From the NCBI RefSeq assembly GCF_900107275.1, contig NZ_FNPI01000003.1, positions 292,807 through 356,806 on the forward strand: a stretch of 64,000 nucleotides of DNA. Direction: 5' to 3'. Source of the stretch: Evansella caseinilytica. Lineage in GTDB: Bacteria > Bacillota > Bacilli > Bacillales > Salisediminibacteriaceae. Of the stretch, positions 36,623 to 45,620 are shown in pieces. The translations under genes were made by a program, and so were the position numbers. Positions within the stretch are counted from its first letter, which is position 1. Every line of letters starts with the position of its first letter. A model generated the notes under the pieces. It ran no database searches. It was given only the letters and a program-made list of their open reading frames with translations, and was not told the DNA's origin.

Positions 36623-37762
36623 TTATAATACAATATCCCGCCAGCTTCGTTTTTGTTTTTTTTCTCCCGCCTCCAAGGTGGACTGATTTTTCTCCAGATG
36701 ACTGATCATACGGTCAACAACCAGCCTCCTTGCTAACCGTTGAGGACGTCTTGCCGCCGGCCGTTCCTGCTGTTTTTTTTCAATAATCTCTGAAAGGACG
36801 GAATGTTCGTCCAGGATGATCATGTTGTCGTACTGATCTAAAATCGACTGATTCATCCTTTCTTGTCCAGGCAGCGGGGAGACCATGCCGGTCGGTACAT
36901 TCCAGTACAGAGCCTCGGCCATGGAAACGCCGCCAGGTTTAGAAATAAGGAGATCGGCAACTTTAACATATTCCGAGTAACGGGGAGAAAACGGCATGTA
37001 ATAAACGATGCTGCCGTTTTTCAAGTGTACAGGCTCCTCTGATACTTCCCTTCCCTGCCCATTAAACCAATAAACCGAATAGGACAAGGGATCATTTTTC
37101 AAAAGGGACATGATCACCTCTTCTCCTGCCAAGCCTTCACCGCCGCCGGAAACGACAATGACTTTTTGATCCGGCGACAGTTGCAGCTGCTCGCGAACCG
37201 CTTCCCGCTCCCATTGATCCCATGTTTTCTTCAACGGGATACCTAACCCGTAAATCGTGATATGACCATACTTTTTCGACAATTGCTCCGCTTCGTTTTT
37301 TTCCGCAACAAAGACAGCGTCAGCCTGTTTCGCTAAAGACATCTTGTGAGCCGTGAAATCTGTCAGCACCGAAAACAGCTTCACATTGCCGCCCAACTGC
37401 TGCTTTATCAATATTCCCAGTTGAGCCGCAAGGGGATGCGTGGCGATGACAGCTTCAACCGTTGCATCGTCGAAAAAAGTCAGCAGCTCCTTCCAGCAAA
37501 CAGCAAGAAACGGACGAAGCAATACTGCATTGACTTGCTTGTCCGTTAAGCGGTATATCCAGTTCCAAAGCAAAGGAAAGGAACGAATACAATGAAAATA
37601 AACAGCTTTCATTCTGTCGGCCCTCTGCTTATTCATGATGGAAAACACATCATAAATTTCTGCTTTGTACCCGCGCTCTTCCAACTCTTCCTTCAACGCC
37701 TGGCTCACTTGCTGGTGACCTGCTCCGATTGACACGGTTAAGATAGCAATGCACTTATCCAT
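36623..37762 (-). CDS. UgtP/MGDG synthase-like glycosyltransferase
   Basis: A 379-residue GT28-type glycosyltransferase. The N-terminal domain begins IAILTVSIGAGHQQVSQAL, the MGDG synthase signature (GxGH). The C-terminal donor domain has VIVVSGGGEGLAGEEV and LLISKPGGVSMAEAL, the UDP-sugar site. Relatives make glycolipids (UgtP, diglucosyl-diacylglycerol) or act in glycolipid-related pathways (YkoN). The ATG at 37762, 8 bases behind CTGGAG, is preferred to an upstream TTG. Acceptor unknown. Confidence 0.85.
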   Translation of the reverse strand: MDKCIAILTVSIGAGHQQVSQALKEELEERGYKAEIYDVFSIMNKQRADRMKAVYFHCIRSFPLLWNWIYRLTDKQVNAVLLRPFLAVCWKELLTFFDDATVEAVIATHPLAAQLGILIKQQLGGNVKLFSVLTDFTAHKMSLAKQADAVFVAEKNEAEQLSKKYGHITIYGLGIPLKKTWDQWEREAVREQLQLSPDQKVIVVSGGGEGLAGEEVIMSLLKNDPLSYSVYWFNGQGREVSEEPVHLKNGSIVYYMPFSPRYSEYVKVADLLISKPGGVSMAEALYWNVPTGMVSPLPGQERMNQSILDQYDNMIILDEHSVLSEIIEKKQQERPAARRPQRLARRLVVDRMISHLEKNQSTLEAGEKKQKRSWRDIVL

Positions 37763-37830
37763 AGGCAACACTCCAGACAGTTGATAATCTTAGTATTACA
37801 GCTTTTGGATAAGCTATACTTCAAGAAACA

Positions 37831-38277
37831 TTAACGTTCCGCTCGCGGAGCAGACAGTGCCTTCTTCATCGCAATATGAGAAATTCCGGCTTCATAAAAA
37901 ATATCGGAGCATGTCTCGTAGCCAATTCTTTTATAAAAGCCTTCTGCCTGCGTTTGAGCATTCAACTTTATTTCCTTTATGCCGAACGTAAACGCCATTT
38001 CTTCCATTTTCAGCATTAGTCCCTCCCCGACACCTTGTTTTCGGTGGGAACCGATCACACAGATCCTTTCCGCCTTCCCGAACTCCTTATACAAGCGAAG
38101 CCGACCTGCCCCCACCGGCGCTGGCCCATCATATGCAACGAAGTGCATGGCGTCGAATTCATGCTCGTCTATTTCGATTTCTTCAGGCACTTGCTGCTCT
38201 TTGATGAAAACGGTCCGCCTTACGTGATAAACATCTTCCATTTCTTGCGGCGATTGCGCAACCCGGATGTCAATCAT
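37831..38277 (-). CDS. yjcF: GNAT acetyltransferase YjcF
   Basis: A 148-residue GNAT protein. The acetyl-CoA motif is RICVIGSHRKQGVGEGLMLKM (Q/RxxGxG). The YHVRRTVFIKEQQVPEEIEIDEHE part and the C-terminal KLNAQTQAEGFYKRIGYE match Bacillus YjcF. It overlaps the end of yjcG, so the two are translationally linked as in B. subtilis. Substrate unknown. Confidence 0.9.
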   Translation of the reverse strand: MIDIRVAQSPQEMEDVYHVRRTVFIKEQQVPEEIEIDEHEFDAMHFVAYDGPAPVGAGRLRLYKEFGKAERICVIGSHRKQGVGEGLMLKMEEMAFTFGIKEIKLNAQTQAEGFYKRIGYETCSDIFYEAGISHIAMKKALSAPRAER

Positions 38278-38791
38278 TCTCAGCACCGCCTAGAAGGAAG
38301 GTTTCATAGACAGTCCATGTTCCATTTTCTAATTGATACAACAAGGAGAAGCGGTCTGCTGTTTCCGTATGATGAATCGCTTCAAGCTTCAGACGGCTGT
38401 ATACATCCGCGCATTCAGCTGACTCAAGGTTTTGGCCGATTGTGATATGCGGAACAAAGCTGTATTTCGCCTCCTGGGCAAACGGGCCGCTGTTCAATCT
38501 TTTTTGCAGTTCCGTCAATATCTCATTTTCCTTCACTTTCAGATAAATCGTATTTGTTACCGGGTAAAATGAACTGAATTTGTAAACTTCTAATGGAAAA
38601 GGTTTTGCATTGGCTGCTGCATCGCGAAGATACTTCACATGCTGTCTTATTTCCTCCTCCGTTGTGTGAAAACTTTCTTTAAGGGTTAAATGAGGAGGTA
38701 TTTTTGCGTAATGCGAATCGTACCGTTTTCGATAGGAGTTGGCAATATCCTGTAACGTTTTCGATGGAAAAATAGCAATTCCGTATCTCAT
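38270..38791 (-). CDS. yjcG: 2H phosphoesterase superfamily protein YjcG
   Basis: A 173-residue protein of the 2'-5' RNA ligase/2H phosphoesterase fold. The two catalytic motifs are HLTLKES and HITIGQ. The opening MRYGIAIFPSKTLQDIANSYRKRYD is that of YjcG. The start follows GAAGGAGGACG; the upstream extension to 38887 has no site. The natural substrate is not known. Confidence 0.92.
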   Translation of the reverse strand: MRYGIAIFPSKTLQDIANSYRKRYDSHYAKIPPHLTLKESFHTTEEEIRQHVKYLRDAAANAKPFPLEVYKFSSFYPVTNTIYLKVKENEILTELQKRLNSGPFAQEAKYSFVPHITIGQNLESAECADVYSRLKLEAIHHTETADRFSLLYQLENGTWTVYETFLLGGAEND

Positions 38792-38947
38792 TTTTCGTCC
38801 TCCTTCAATTGCAGTATTATTGAGTATTACCGATAGTATACACCATATGTTTTCTATATCGCCAAAAGGAAATCCTTCTACCTTCAAATCATTTGAACGA
38901 TGCTGTACATGTCTCTTTCAATATCGCGGAATTTCAATCAATCTTTA

Positions 38948-38994
38948 AGTGTTTGTTCCAAAAGAACGTTTTTTATCTTTTGGAGCATGCTCTT
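38948..38994. repeat. Repeat family A, copy 5 (terminal hairpin only)
   Basis: GTGTTTGTTCCAAAAGA / TCTTTTGGAGCATGC around AACGTTTTTTA. This is the end hairpin of family A without the body. Confidence 0.65.
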
Positions 38995-39039
38995 TAACAG
39001 CGAAATGTCGATATGTAATAAAATTCCAATTTAAGTGTT

Positions 39040-39067
39040 TTTACGTTAGTATTAGAACAAATATGAT
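39040..39067 (+). promoter_or_regulatory. Candidate promoter of the PgpA-like gene
   Basis: TTTACG (39040-39045), 16-bp spacer, TATGAT (39062-39067), about 45 bases before the start codon. Confidence 0.5.
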
Positions 39068-39113
39068 AAAATAGTAATCAAGCAGTTTAACTGCAAGAAG
39101 AGGAGTGAAGTTG

Positions 39114-39662
39114 ATGAAAAAGAGAGAGCCAGTCCATTGCCGCGTCGTGGAAAAAGCAGCACGAGATCTGTTAAAGGAACGCGGTGTGGAACTCGAAGAC
39201 ATTGCAAAAATTGTATATGATATGCAAGTACAATATAACGACGGTCTCCGAATGGAGGATTGCTACGATAGCGTGAATAAAGTACTTGAAAAACGAGAAA
39301 TTCAACATGCGATTCTCGTTGGGGTGGAGTTGGACAAACTGGCGGAGAAAAAGCTTCTTTCCGAGCCCCTGCAATCGATTGTGGAAACGGACGAAGGACT
39401 GTTCGGGATCGATGAAACGATTGCGCTTGGCTCTGTACTAGGGTACGGAAGCATCGCCGTCACAACATTCGGCTATTTGGATAAAGAAAAGATCGGAATT
39501 ATTAAAGAACTAGACACAAAACGAGATTCATCCATCCACACATTTTTAGACGATTTAGTTTGCAGTATTGCGGCGAACGCTTCAAGCCGCCTGGCGCACC
39601 GCTTGCGTGATCAGGAAGAACGACTACGGGAGGAAGAACGAGAAACGGAGCATATTTCTTAA
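39114..39662 (+). CDS. Phosphatidylglycerophosphatase A-like protein (YutG type)
   Basis: A 182-residue protein of the PgpA superfamily as found in Bacilli. It shows the helical layout of that family, with the acid-rich GLFGIDETIALGSVLGYGSIAVTTFGYLDK and the C-terminal DDLVCSIAANASSRLAHR. It lacks obvious membrane segments. The ATG at 39114 is 8 bases behind AGAGGAG. Family members dephosphorylate phosphatidylglycerophosphate, but this soluble branch is poorly characterised. Confidence 0.8.
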   Translation: MKKREPVHCRVVEKAARDLLKERGVELEDIAKIVYDMQVQYNDGLRMEDCYDSVNKVLEKREIQHAILVGVELDKLAEKKLLSEPLQSIVETDEGLFGIDETIALGSVLGYGSIAVTTFGYLDKEKIGIIKELDTKRDSSIHTFLDDLVCSIAANASSRLAHRLRDQEERLREEERETEHIS

Positions 39663-39701
39663 TTTTTTTCCTTTACAAGTAAACGCAACTGATTTATTGA
39701 A

Positions 39702-39746
39702 GGGGGTGTCTCAAAAGGGTGTTTTTTCCCTTTTGAGACATCCCCG
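39702..39746 (+). terminator. Terminator of the PgpA-like gene, family C hairpin
   Basis: GGGGGTGTCTCAAAAGGG pairs with CCCTTTTGAGACATCCCC. Third copy of this hairpin in the window. Confidence 0.8.
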
Positions 39747-39752
39747 AAGCAA

Positions 39753-39960
39753 TTAGCGATGCCGATACATCTTTTCAAAAGCCCGATAGGAGTGGTTTTT
39801 TCCTATCGAGCGTGCAGCGACGAGCAAAGCTCCTATGCCTTTCCCATCGAGTTGTCTCGACGGATCGTCATCGAAGCTGTGCTTGCAGAGGAAGAGACAA
39901 GCACGGCGCCATTGCCCAGATATTTTTTTTAAAAGTTTTGGCTTTTGACACAGCCCCTTC
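39753..39960. repeat. Degenerate repeat, family A-like
   Basis: Contains GCAGAGGAAGAGACAAGCAC and GGCGCCATTGCCCAG, matching parts of the extended copy at 21003, plus its own CGATAGGAGTGG / CCTATCG stem. Strongly diverged. The rest of 39663-40132 shows no gene. Confidence 0.4.
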
Positions 39961-40132
39961 AGCAAGCTTGCAGCAGCACATGTTCACAAACGATGGACCC
40001 CCTCATTATCATACCGGTTCTGATTGACAACTTTTTCGTTCTCATTCAATTCACAATTCACTTCTTGATTATTTTTCCATAAAATGATATTCTTTTCCTC
40101 AGCGATTGCTAACTAAACATGAGGTGAACGCC

Positions 40133-40333
40133 ATGAATCCTTCGAAACAACCAGCTCCAAAAAGACCTAGATGGATATATTTCAAAAAAATTTTCAACTC
40201 AAAATTTCAAGCCGGCTGTTTAAAGGCAAAGATTGAAGACAATTGGCAAAACGGCTATGAAATTGGTCCCGCAGTGGAAATTCGCAAGCTAAAAAACAAC
40301 CGCTACGTCGTCCGGTATACGTATGATGAATAA
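40133..40333 (+). CDS. Small basic hypothetical protein
   Basis: A 66-residue Lys/Arg-rich protein starting behind GAGGTGAACG. The C-terminal half (AVEIRKLKNNRYVVRYTYDE) alternates like short beta-strands. I do not recognise the family. No neighbour in the same direction within 180 bases. Confidence 0.6.
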   Translation: MNPSKQPAPKRPRWIYFKKIFNSKFQAGCLKAKIEDNWQNGYEIGPAVEIRKLKNNRYVVRYTYDE

Positions 40334-40476
40334 ATGAAATTTCTTCCTTTGTTGTCCGCAAGATATTTCACTGATTAAAACACACAATCATTGCAAAACA
40401 TGTGTGGGAACTCCCCGTTCGACTTCCCACACTGGCGCTGAACTTGGAAGCTGCCAAAAAATATTACAAAACAGGT

Positions 40477-40505
40477 TGACTTCCTGCTCCATTTCAGTTA
40501 TATTA
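40477..40505 (+). promoter_or_regulatory. Promoter of tRNA-Val
   Basis: TTGACT (40477-40482), 17-bp spacer, TATATT (40500-40505), 45 bases before the tRNA. Confidence 0.7.
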
Positions 40506-40550
40506 TTAATTGTCGCTGATAAAAACTGTTTGTTCAAGCTCCCTCTTTAT

Positions 40551-40626
40551 GATCCGTTAGCTCAGCTGGGAGAGCGCCACCTTGACAGGGTGGAGGTCGC
40601 AGGTTCGAGCCCTGCACGGGTCACCA
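40551..40626 (+). tRNA. tRNA-Val (anticodon GAC)
   Basis: A complete 76-base cloverleaf. The acceptor GATCCGT pairs with ACGGGTC, and CCA is encoded at 40624-40626. The D arm is GCTCAGCTGGGAGAGC. The anticodon stem-loop is CCACC-TTGACAG-GGTGG, with GAC at 40584-40586, and the T arm is GCAGGTTCGAGCCCTGC. It reads GUC and GUU. It stands alone, with its own promoter and terminator, outside any rRNA cluster. Confidence 0.97.
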
Positions 40627-40636
40627 TACATAAACG

Positions 40637-40672
40637 ATCAAACCCTTGATATTCAAGGGTTTTTGTTTTTGT
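40637..40672 (+). terminator. Terminator of tRNA-Val
   Basis: AACCCTTGA / TCAAGGGTT followed by TTTGTTTTTG. Confidence 0.8.
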
Positions 40673-40808
40673 CTGCTTTTCGCTTTTCTCTTACTTTTTG
40701 ACAGTTCGTGTCTAATTTATCAACACGTTCTTTATTTCTGCTGCCGTCTTTGATAGCGTGACAATACTTTCGTTTCCATTCATGATATTCTTCAGTAAAC
40801 TGCGTGGA
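40653..40808 (-). pseudogene. Protein-like gene remnant beside tRNA-Val
   Basis: On the minus strand a frame of 51 codons reads STQFTEEYHEWKRKYCHAI and continues KDGSRNKERVDKL to KADKNKNP before a TGA inside the tRNA terminator. It has no start codon with a ribosome site, and a stop lies directly upstream. The charged helical composition looks like real protein, perhaps the tail of a mobile-element gene. The family is not identified. The remaining 40809-40982 shows nothing else. Confidence 0.35.
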
Positions 40809-40982
40809 GGACTAATACTATGTCATAGTACAAACTTCTCAAGCTGCCGAGAGTATAAGGGAAACTTTTGAAGAACATGAGCTAATATTATCAACGCCAC
40901 GGTTGCACTGACGGTTACCTCGTTTGAACTCGGCTATTTTTCAGACTATAATAAAGAAAACCATATGAAGGAAGGATGTATC

Positions 40983-41333
40983 ATGACCAAACATCGCATC
41001 TATACAATGAGTTTCGCAAGCGTCTACCCCCATTATGTTACGAAGGCCGAGAAAAAAGGACGTACGAAAACAGAAGTCGATGACATCATCCGCTGGTTGA
41101 CAGGATATAGCCAGGAAGAGTTAGAGGCGCAATTGGAAAAACAGACAGACTTTGAGACCTTTTTTGCGGAAGCTCCCCAACTGAATCCTTCCCGTTCTTT
41201 AATCAAAGGAGTGGTCTGCGGTGTCCGGGTGGAAGACATCAAAGAACCTACGATGCAGGAAATTCGCTATTTGGATAAGCTGATTGATGAGTTGGCAAAG
41301 GGAAAAGCGATAGAGAAGATTTTGCGGAAATAA
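40983..41333 (+). CDS. DUF2200 family protein
   Basis: A 116-residue protein almost fully conserved with the DUF2200 family: [52 protein letters not shown] and [16 protein letters not shown]. The ATG at 40983 follows AAGGAAGGATG. The family is widespread but of unknown function and often carried on accessory DNA. Confidence 0.9.
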   Translation: MTKHRIYTMSFASVYPHYVTKAEKKGRTKTEVDDIIRWLTGYSQEELEAQLEKQTDFETFFAEAPQLNPSRSLIKGVVCGVRVEDIKEPTMQEIRYLDKLIDELAKGKAIEKILRK

Positions 41334-41346
41334 TCATGAAAAAGAA

Positions 41347-41390
41347 GAAACACTGATTCCATTGATAAAAGTCGGTGTTTTTTTGTTGAA
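41347..41390 (+). terminator. Terminator of the DUF2200 gene
   Basis: CACTGATT pairs with AGTCGGTG (two G-T pairs), followed by TTTTTTTG. Confidence 0.65.
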
Positions 41391-41447
41391 TAAACAAAGG
41401 ATTGCTATATCGCCCTTCCTTTAACTACTGGCGATTTGTTTGCATCT

Positions 41448-41496
41448 AAAAAAGCTGTCCATATGGCCGCCATATTGCGGCCTTTCTGGACAGCTC
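41448..41496 (-). terminator. Terminator of the subtilisin-like protease
   Basis: On the minus strand AGCTGTCC and GGACAGCT enclose GGCCGC-AATAT-GGCGGCC-type inner pairing, followed by TTTTTT. Confidence 0.85.
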
Positions 41497-41503
41497 TTGC
41501 AGG

Positions 41504-44500
41504 TTATTGAACGGTCACCTTATTGGTTTTACTTTTGTTCCCGGCAGCGTCCGTTGCTGTAACCGAGAGCTTTGTTCCGGCTTTTTGTTTGGATATTTTA
41601 ATGCTGAACTTTCCGTTTTTGTCCGCTTTTCCTGTCGCGATCGTTTTGCCGTCACGCTTAATCGTGACGGTGGCATTCGCTTCTGCTTTTCCTGTCACTT
41701 TTGTGTCATTGCTCGATACTTTGTTGACAGTCGGTTTTTTAGGAGGTGTTTTGTCTTTTACCGTTTTCGTCGTTTCTTTGCTGACATTTCCGGCGGCATC
41801 CTTCGCTGTAATGGTAAGCTTTGTCCCAGCTTTTTGTTTGGAAATGGTAATGCTGAACTTCCCGTTTTTGTCCGCTTTGCCGGTGGCGATCACTTTGCCG
41901 TTCTTCTTCACCGTGATTGTTGCTCCCGCTTCCGCCTCCCCTTTCAACGTTGTACTATTGTCGCCGATATTATTGACCTTAGGTGCATTAGGCGGAATCT
42001 TGTCGATCACTTTGATTTTGACTGCTTTACTCTCCCTGTTTGCTGAATCCGACACTGTGACATATAAAGTGGTGTTTTCTTTTTGCTTCTTCATCTTAAC
42101 TTTAAACGCTCCGTTTTTGTCCGCGGTGCCTGTCGCAATCACTTTCTTATTCTTGTCTTTAATTTTGACCGTTACATTCGGTTCGGCAGTCCCGGTAATA
42201 TGCGTATCTTTGTTGCTAACCTTGTTCACTGTCGGCGCTTTCGGCTTTTTGCCCTCTTCTACCGCGATTCGGATCGAAGCCCCGGCAGCGCCGTTAGTAG
42301 CTTCTACGTAAAGGACTTGATTCGCAGGTTGAACTGGAATGTTGACTTTGAATTTACCGTTAGCGTCCGCCTTTCCAGTGCCAAGTGTTTCGTTTCCGTT
42401 TGTGATGTTTATCGTTGTGCCCTTCTCCGCTGAACCTGTCACGACGCTTTGATTATCGAACAGCCGGTCTATCTTTACGTTCAAATCAACGGAGCTGGCG
42501 GCACTGTGCGCATTTAATCTTCCCCAGCCTGAAACCGCGTCATAACCTGGTAATAGCAGCGGTTCGTCTTCATCGTCATAATAAAAATAGTAATCTTCCT
42601 CGTTGTCCAATTCCTCGAAGGCGATGTAATCCGTTGTATCCGTTAAAACCTTCCTGACATCTTCCGGTTCAAGATTGGCATTTTGCGATAATAGTAACCC
42701 AGCAACTGCCGCCACATGCGGCGCGGCCATAGACGTTCCATCCATATAGGTCACATTTCCGTTTGGTAGCAGACTTGGAATATCCGTTCCCGGCGCTACT
42801 AAATCAAGCCCTTTCCCATAGTTGGAATAATCGGAAACGATATCGGAACGATTCGTTGCCCCAACCGAAATGACATATCGCGAAGAAGCCGGATAGGACA
42901 GATAAGAAGAGTATTCATTTCCGCTCGCGGCAACGATTGTTACGCCTTTATCCGAGGCGTATTTTAATGCCGCTTCGATCACGCGACTGTATGATCCTCC
43001 GAGACTTAAGTTGATGACATCCGCGCCTTTATCAGCCGCGTACTTAATTCCTGATGCAATTGCTTCTGTATCACCGCTGCCAGATCCATCAAGCACCTTG
43101 ACCGGGATAATTTCGGCTGCGTGATTAATACCCGCCATCGAATAATGATTATCGGATTCAGCGGCAATGATTCCGGCGACATGCGTACCGTGCCCATTGT
43201 CATCCAAAGCGTTTGAGTTGCGGCCGACAAAATTGTATCCTAAATCGGTGCGAACCTGATGCTCTAAATCTGCTAATCTACTATCGACACCGGTGTCAAT
43301 GACGGCGATGAACGTATCCGGCAAGTTTTTCTCTTTTACCAGTTCTTGCAACGGGGCGTATTTAATATCGGCACCTGTTTCTCCGAAATTTTCCCCGTCG
43401 TTATTAAGAGACCATTGGTCGGAATAATGGATATCGGCAGATAATGCGACGTACTCTTGTACTGGCTCTGCGTATTCGACTTCCGGCAAGTCGGAAAGCT
43501 GATCAACGGTCATCTCCATTTCCTTGGAGGAAATGCTCATTTCCTGTTCGTCTCCCAGTTCGACAATGTACATATTTTCAAATAAAGCATCGCTCTCTTC
43601 AAAAGGAGAAACAGTGGCTTCATCGCTTACTTTTTCCGCTTTGGTCTCGAAAGCACTAACGCTTTTGCCTTCTTTCAGCTTGACAATAACTTTATTCAAC
43701 GTGAAGGTATCCGGAGCCAGCCCCGCTTTATCCAGCACAGTGGATAACCGCAGCCCTTCGATCTTTTGCAAGTTTACTTGCTGCTCGATTTTTTCCATTT
43801 CCGCACGCAAGGATTGAGGGACTGCATCCGCCGCCGTTTGATATAACCGAAGAATGGCTTGCTGATCTTTTTTCGTAATCTTGTATGTACTGCCTGCTCC
43901 ATTCTTCTCCAGTTCTTTGAAAAGCGGTGATAACGTTACTAAATCCTTATAAACTTGTTCTTCCAGCTCTTTATTAAATATCATTTTCGCGACAATAAAC
44001 GGAGCTGCTTTGTAATACAAAGAGGATAGCTCCTTTCCTTGCTCCGTTTGCGATAACACTTGATCTCTGATCGTACGCAGATTGGTTAATAGTTCTTTAC
44101 CAGATTCTTTTTGTGAGACACTCAGTTCCACCGGGCAATCTTCGTCGCCATCCATTCCAGTAGAAGGCGGCAGTTTTTCTCCTGTAAATGCGAGCGTATA
44201 CTCAGCGCTGTCAGAAGACTCATCAGCAACTTCCTCGTCCGGACTATAGTATTCTACTTTAACATAGTACGGGCCTGTCCAGGCAAGCGGAAAATCAATG
44301 TTTGCCGTTTCGCCCAACATGGAATAGCTTCGATAAGAGTTATAGGTATCGTCACTCTTCGCTCGATCCAGACTTGGATAAACAGAAATGTTCATTTCGC
44401 TATCGCTAGTCAATTGGATTCGATAGTGCGAATCTTCCTTTGCATCCTCCTGAATGGAATCGATCTTGTACCAATGGACTTGCTCCTCTTCTTCAAAGGC

Positions 44501-44650
44501 GGATTGATCCTCTTGTCCTTTCACGAGTTGCTTTGCTGCGTCAATGGCGCCCGACGTATTTGCATAAGCGGCAAATGGCTGCAGCACGCTGCAAAACAGC
44601 ATAAAGATCAGGAATACAGTTGTGACTTTTTTCCCCGTTTTCGTTTTCAT
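41504..44650 (-). CDS. Large extracellular subtilisin-like serine protease with Ig-like repeats
   Basis: A 1048-residue secreted S8 protease. The signal peptide ends near AYANTS. A PPC-like beta domain (about 50-160) and a long helical pro-region precede the catalytic domain at about 440-710. The triad is Asp in FIAVIDTGVDS (~448), His in NGHGTHVAG (~486) and Ser in GTSMAAPHVA (~638). The C-terminal 300 residues form four related Ig-like domains with the recurring ATGTADKNGAFKV / ATGKADKNGKFS unit, probably for cell-surface or substrate attachment. There is no LPXTG. The last domains are very similar to each other, which suggests recent duplication. Monocistronic. Confidence 0.92.
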   Translation of the reverse strand: MKTKTGKKVTTVFLIFMLFCSVLQPFAAYANTSGAIDAAKQLVKGQEDQSAFEEEEQVHWYKIDSIQEDAKEDSHYRIQLTSDSEMNISVYPSLDRAKSDDTYNSYRSYSMLGETANIDFPLAWTGPYYVKVEYYSPDEEVADESSDSAEYTLAFTGEKLPPSTGMDGDEDCPVELSVSQKESGKELLTNLRTIRDQVLSQTEQGKELSSLYYKAAPFIVAKMIFNKELEEQVYKDLVTLSPLFKELEKNGAGSTYKITKKDQQAILRLYQTAADAVPQSLRAEMEKIEQQVNLQKIEGLRLSTVLDKAGLAPDTFTLNKVIVKLKEGKSVSAFETKAEKVSDEATVSPFEESDALFENMYIVELGDEQEMSISSKEMEMTVDQLSDLPEVEYAEPVQEYVALSADIHYSDQWSLNNDGENFGETGADIKYAPLQELVKEKNLPDTFIAVIDTGVDSRLADLEHQVRTDLGYNFVGRNSNALDDNGHGTHVAGIIAAESDNHYSMAGINHAAEIIPVKVLDGSGSGDTEAIASGIKYAADKGADVINLSLGGSYSRVIEAALKYASDKGVTIVAASGNEYSSYLSYPASSRYVISVGATNRSDIVSDYSNYGKGLDLVAPGTDIPSLLPNGNVTYMDGTSMAAPHVAAVAGLLLSQNANLEPEDVRKVLTDTTDYIAFEELDNEEDYYFYYDDEDEPLLLPGYDAVSGWGRLNAHSAASSVDLNVKIDRLFDNQSVVTGSAEKGTTINITNGNETLGTGKADANGKFKVNIPVQPANQVLYVEATNGAAGASIRIAVEEGKKPKAPTVNKVSNKDTHITGTAEPNVTVKIKDKNKKVIATGTADKNGAFKVKMKKQKENTTLYVTVSDSANRESKAVKIKVIDKIPPNAPKVNNIGDNSTTLKGEAEAGATITVKKNGKVIATGKADKNGKFSITISKQKAGTKLTITAKDAAGNVSKETTKTVKDKTPPKKPTVNKVSSNDTKVTGKAEANATVTIKRDGKTIATGKADKNGKFSIKISKQKAGTKLSVTATDAAGNKSKTNKVTVQ

Positions 44651-44950
44651 CTGATGCCTCCTTAATTGATTAATTTTTTAGAAGGTTGTCAGCCTTCAAT
44701 CTTATTGAATCACAAACCCTTTTTTTGTGAATTACAAAACGGTAACAACTTCCCTTTTTACGGGAATGAGCCTGATGTTGGCATTCTCATTTATTTCGGC
44801 TAAACGTTTCCAAATATAAATGTGATGAAATTCACAGAGTGATTTGCCGATACTGCGAGCGTTTGTCACAACGGGAGAAAAAGATAAATCATTCAGTTAG
44901 TTAATAGCATAGTAATTATCATGACAGGTAATCTTAGCAAATTTTCACTA

Positions 44951-44996
44951 TATGTGTTTGTTCAAAAATATAAAAAACAATTTTTTTGAAAAACAG
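44951..44996. repeat. Repeat family A, copy 6 (terminal hairpin only)
   Basis: GTGTTTGTTCAAAAATAT / ATTTTTTTGAAAAAC directly ahead of the copY promoter. A diverged end hairpin without the body. Confidence 0.6.
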
Positions 44997-44997
44997 G

Positions 44998-45053
44998 TTG
45001 ACAACAACCGTTTACAATTGTAAACTTGAAACATAAATCGATTACAATTGTAA
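44998..45053 (+). promoter_or_regulatory. copY promoter with two CopY operators
   Basis: TTGACA (44998-45003), 17-bp spacer, TAAACT (45021-45026). Two identical TTACAATTGTAA palindromes lie at 45012-45023, overlapping the -10, and at 45042-45053, exactly 30 bp apart. TACAnnTGTA is the cop-box consensus of CopY repressors, so the gene is probably autorepressed and released by copper. Confidence 0.85.
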
Positions 45054-45074
45054 ACGAAAGTGGAGGTGTTAAAA

Positions 45075-45533
45075 ATGAGTACAGAATTAGATGCTAAAAT
45101 TACCGATGCCGAATGGGAAATTATGCGTGTGGTTTGGACGCAAAAAAAAGTGACAAGCAAAGAAATTATCGATATTTTACATGACAAAAAGAACTGGAAG
45201 CCGGCAACGACGAAAACATTTATCGGGCGTCTTGTAAAAAAAGGCATGCTTCACACGGAAGCGGATGGGAAGCGCTACTTTTACTCTGCAATCGCTAATG
45301 AAGAGGAAACGATCCAAAGCATGGTTGATGGATTTTTTGATCACATTTGCAGCAAAGCAGTAGGAAAAACGATTGCCGATATGATTTCGTCCGCCACTTT
45401 GAGCTTTGACGATGTTGCATTATTAGAAGAAGCTTTAGAAAACAAGAAAAAAGAAGCTGTTGACGAAGTGAAATGCAATTGTGTTCCAGGTCAATGTCAA
45501 TGTAAAACGCATCACTGTAAGAAACATCACTAA
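45075..45533 (+). CDS. copY: Copper-responsive repressor CopY
   Basis: A 152-residue BlaI/MecI/CopY-family regulator. The N-terminal winged helix runs to about residue 70 (ITDAEWEIMRVVW, TSKEIIDIL, TTKTFIGRLVKKGML). The C-terminus has the CopY metal site CNCVPGQCQC (CxC-x4-CxC) followed by a His-rich tail, KTHHCKKHH, that could bind more metal. The ATG follows GTGGAGGTG; the second operator lies between promoter and ribosome site. Copper displaces zinc and releases the operator in known CopY proteins. Confidence 0.95.
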   Translation: MSTELDAKITDAEWEIMRVVWTQKKVTSKEIIDILHDKKNWKPATTKTFIGRLVKKGMLHTEADGKRYFYSAIANEEETIQSMVDGFFDHICSKAVGKTIADMISSATLSFDDVALLEEALENKKKEAVDEVKCNCVPGQCQCKTHHCKKHH

Positions 45534-45549
45534 ACTGTCACTATGGAAA

Positions 45550-45602
45550 GCACGGAAGGTATGATATCCCCTATCCTGTTAAGCAAACCATACCTTCCAG
45601 CG
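45550..45602 (+). terminator. Terminator of copY
   Basis: GGAAGGTATG pairs with CATACCTTCC around a 25-base loop. There is no T run, so strength is uncertain. Confidence 0.5.
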
Positions 45603-45620
45603 GAATATAAACGTAGTTTA

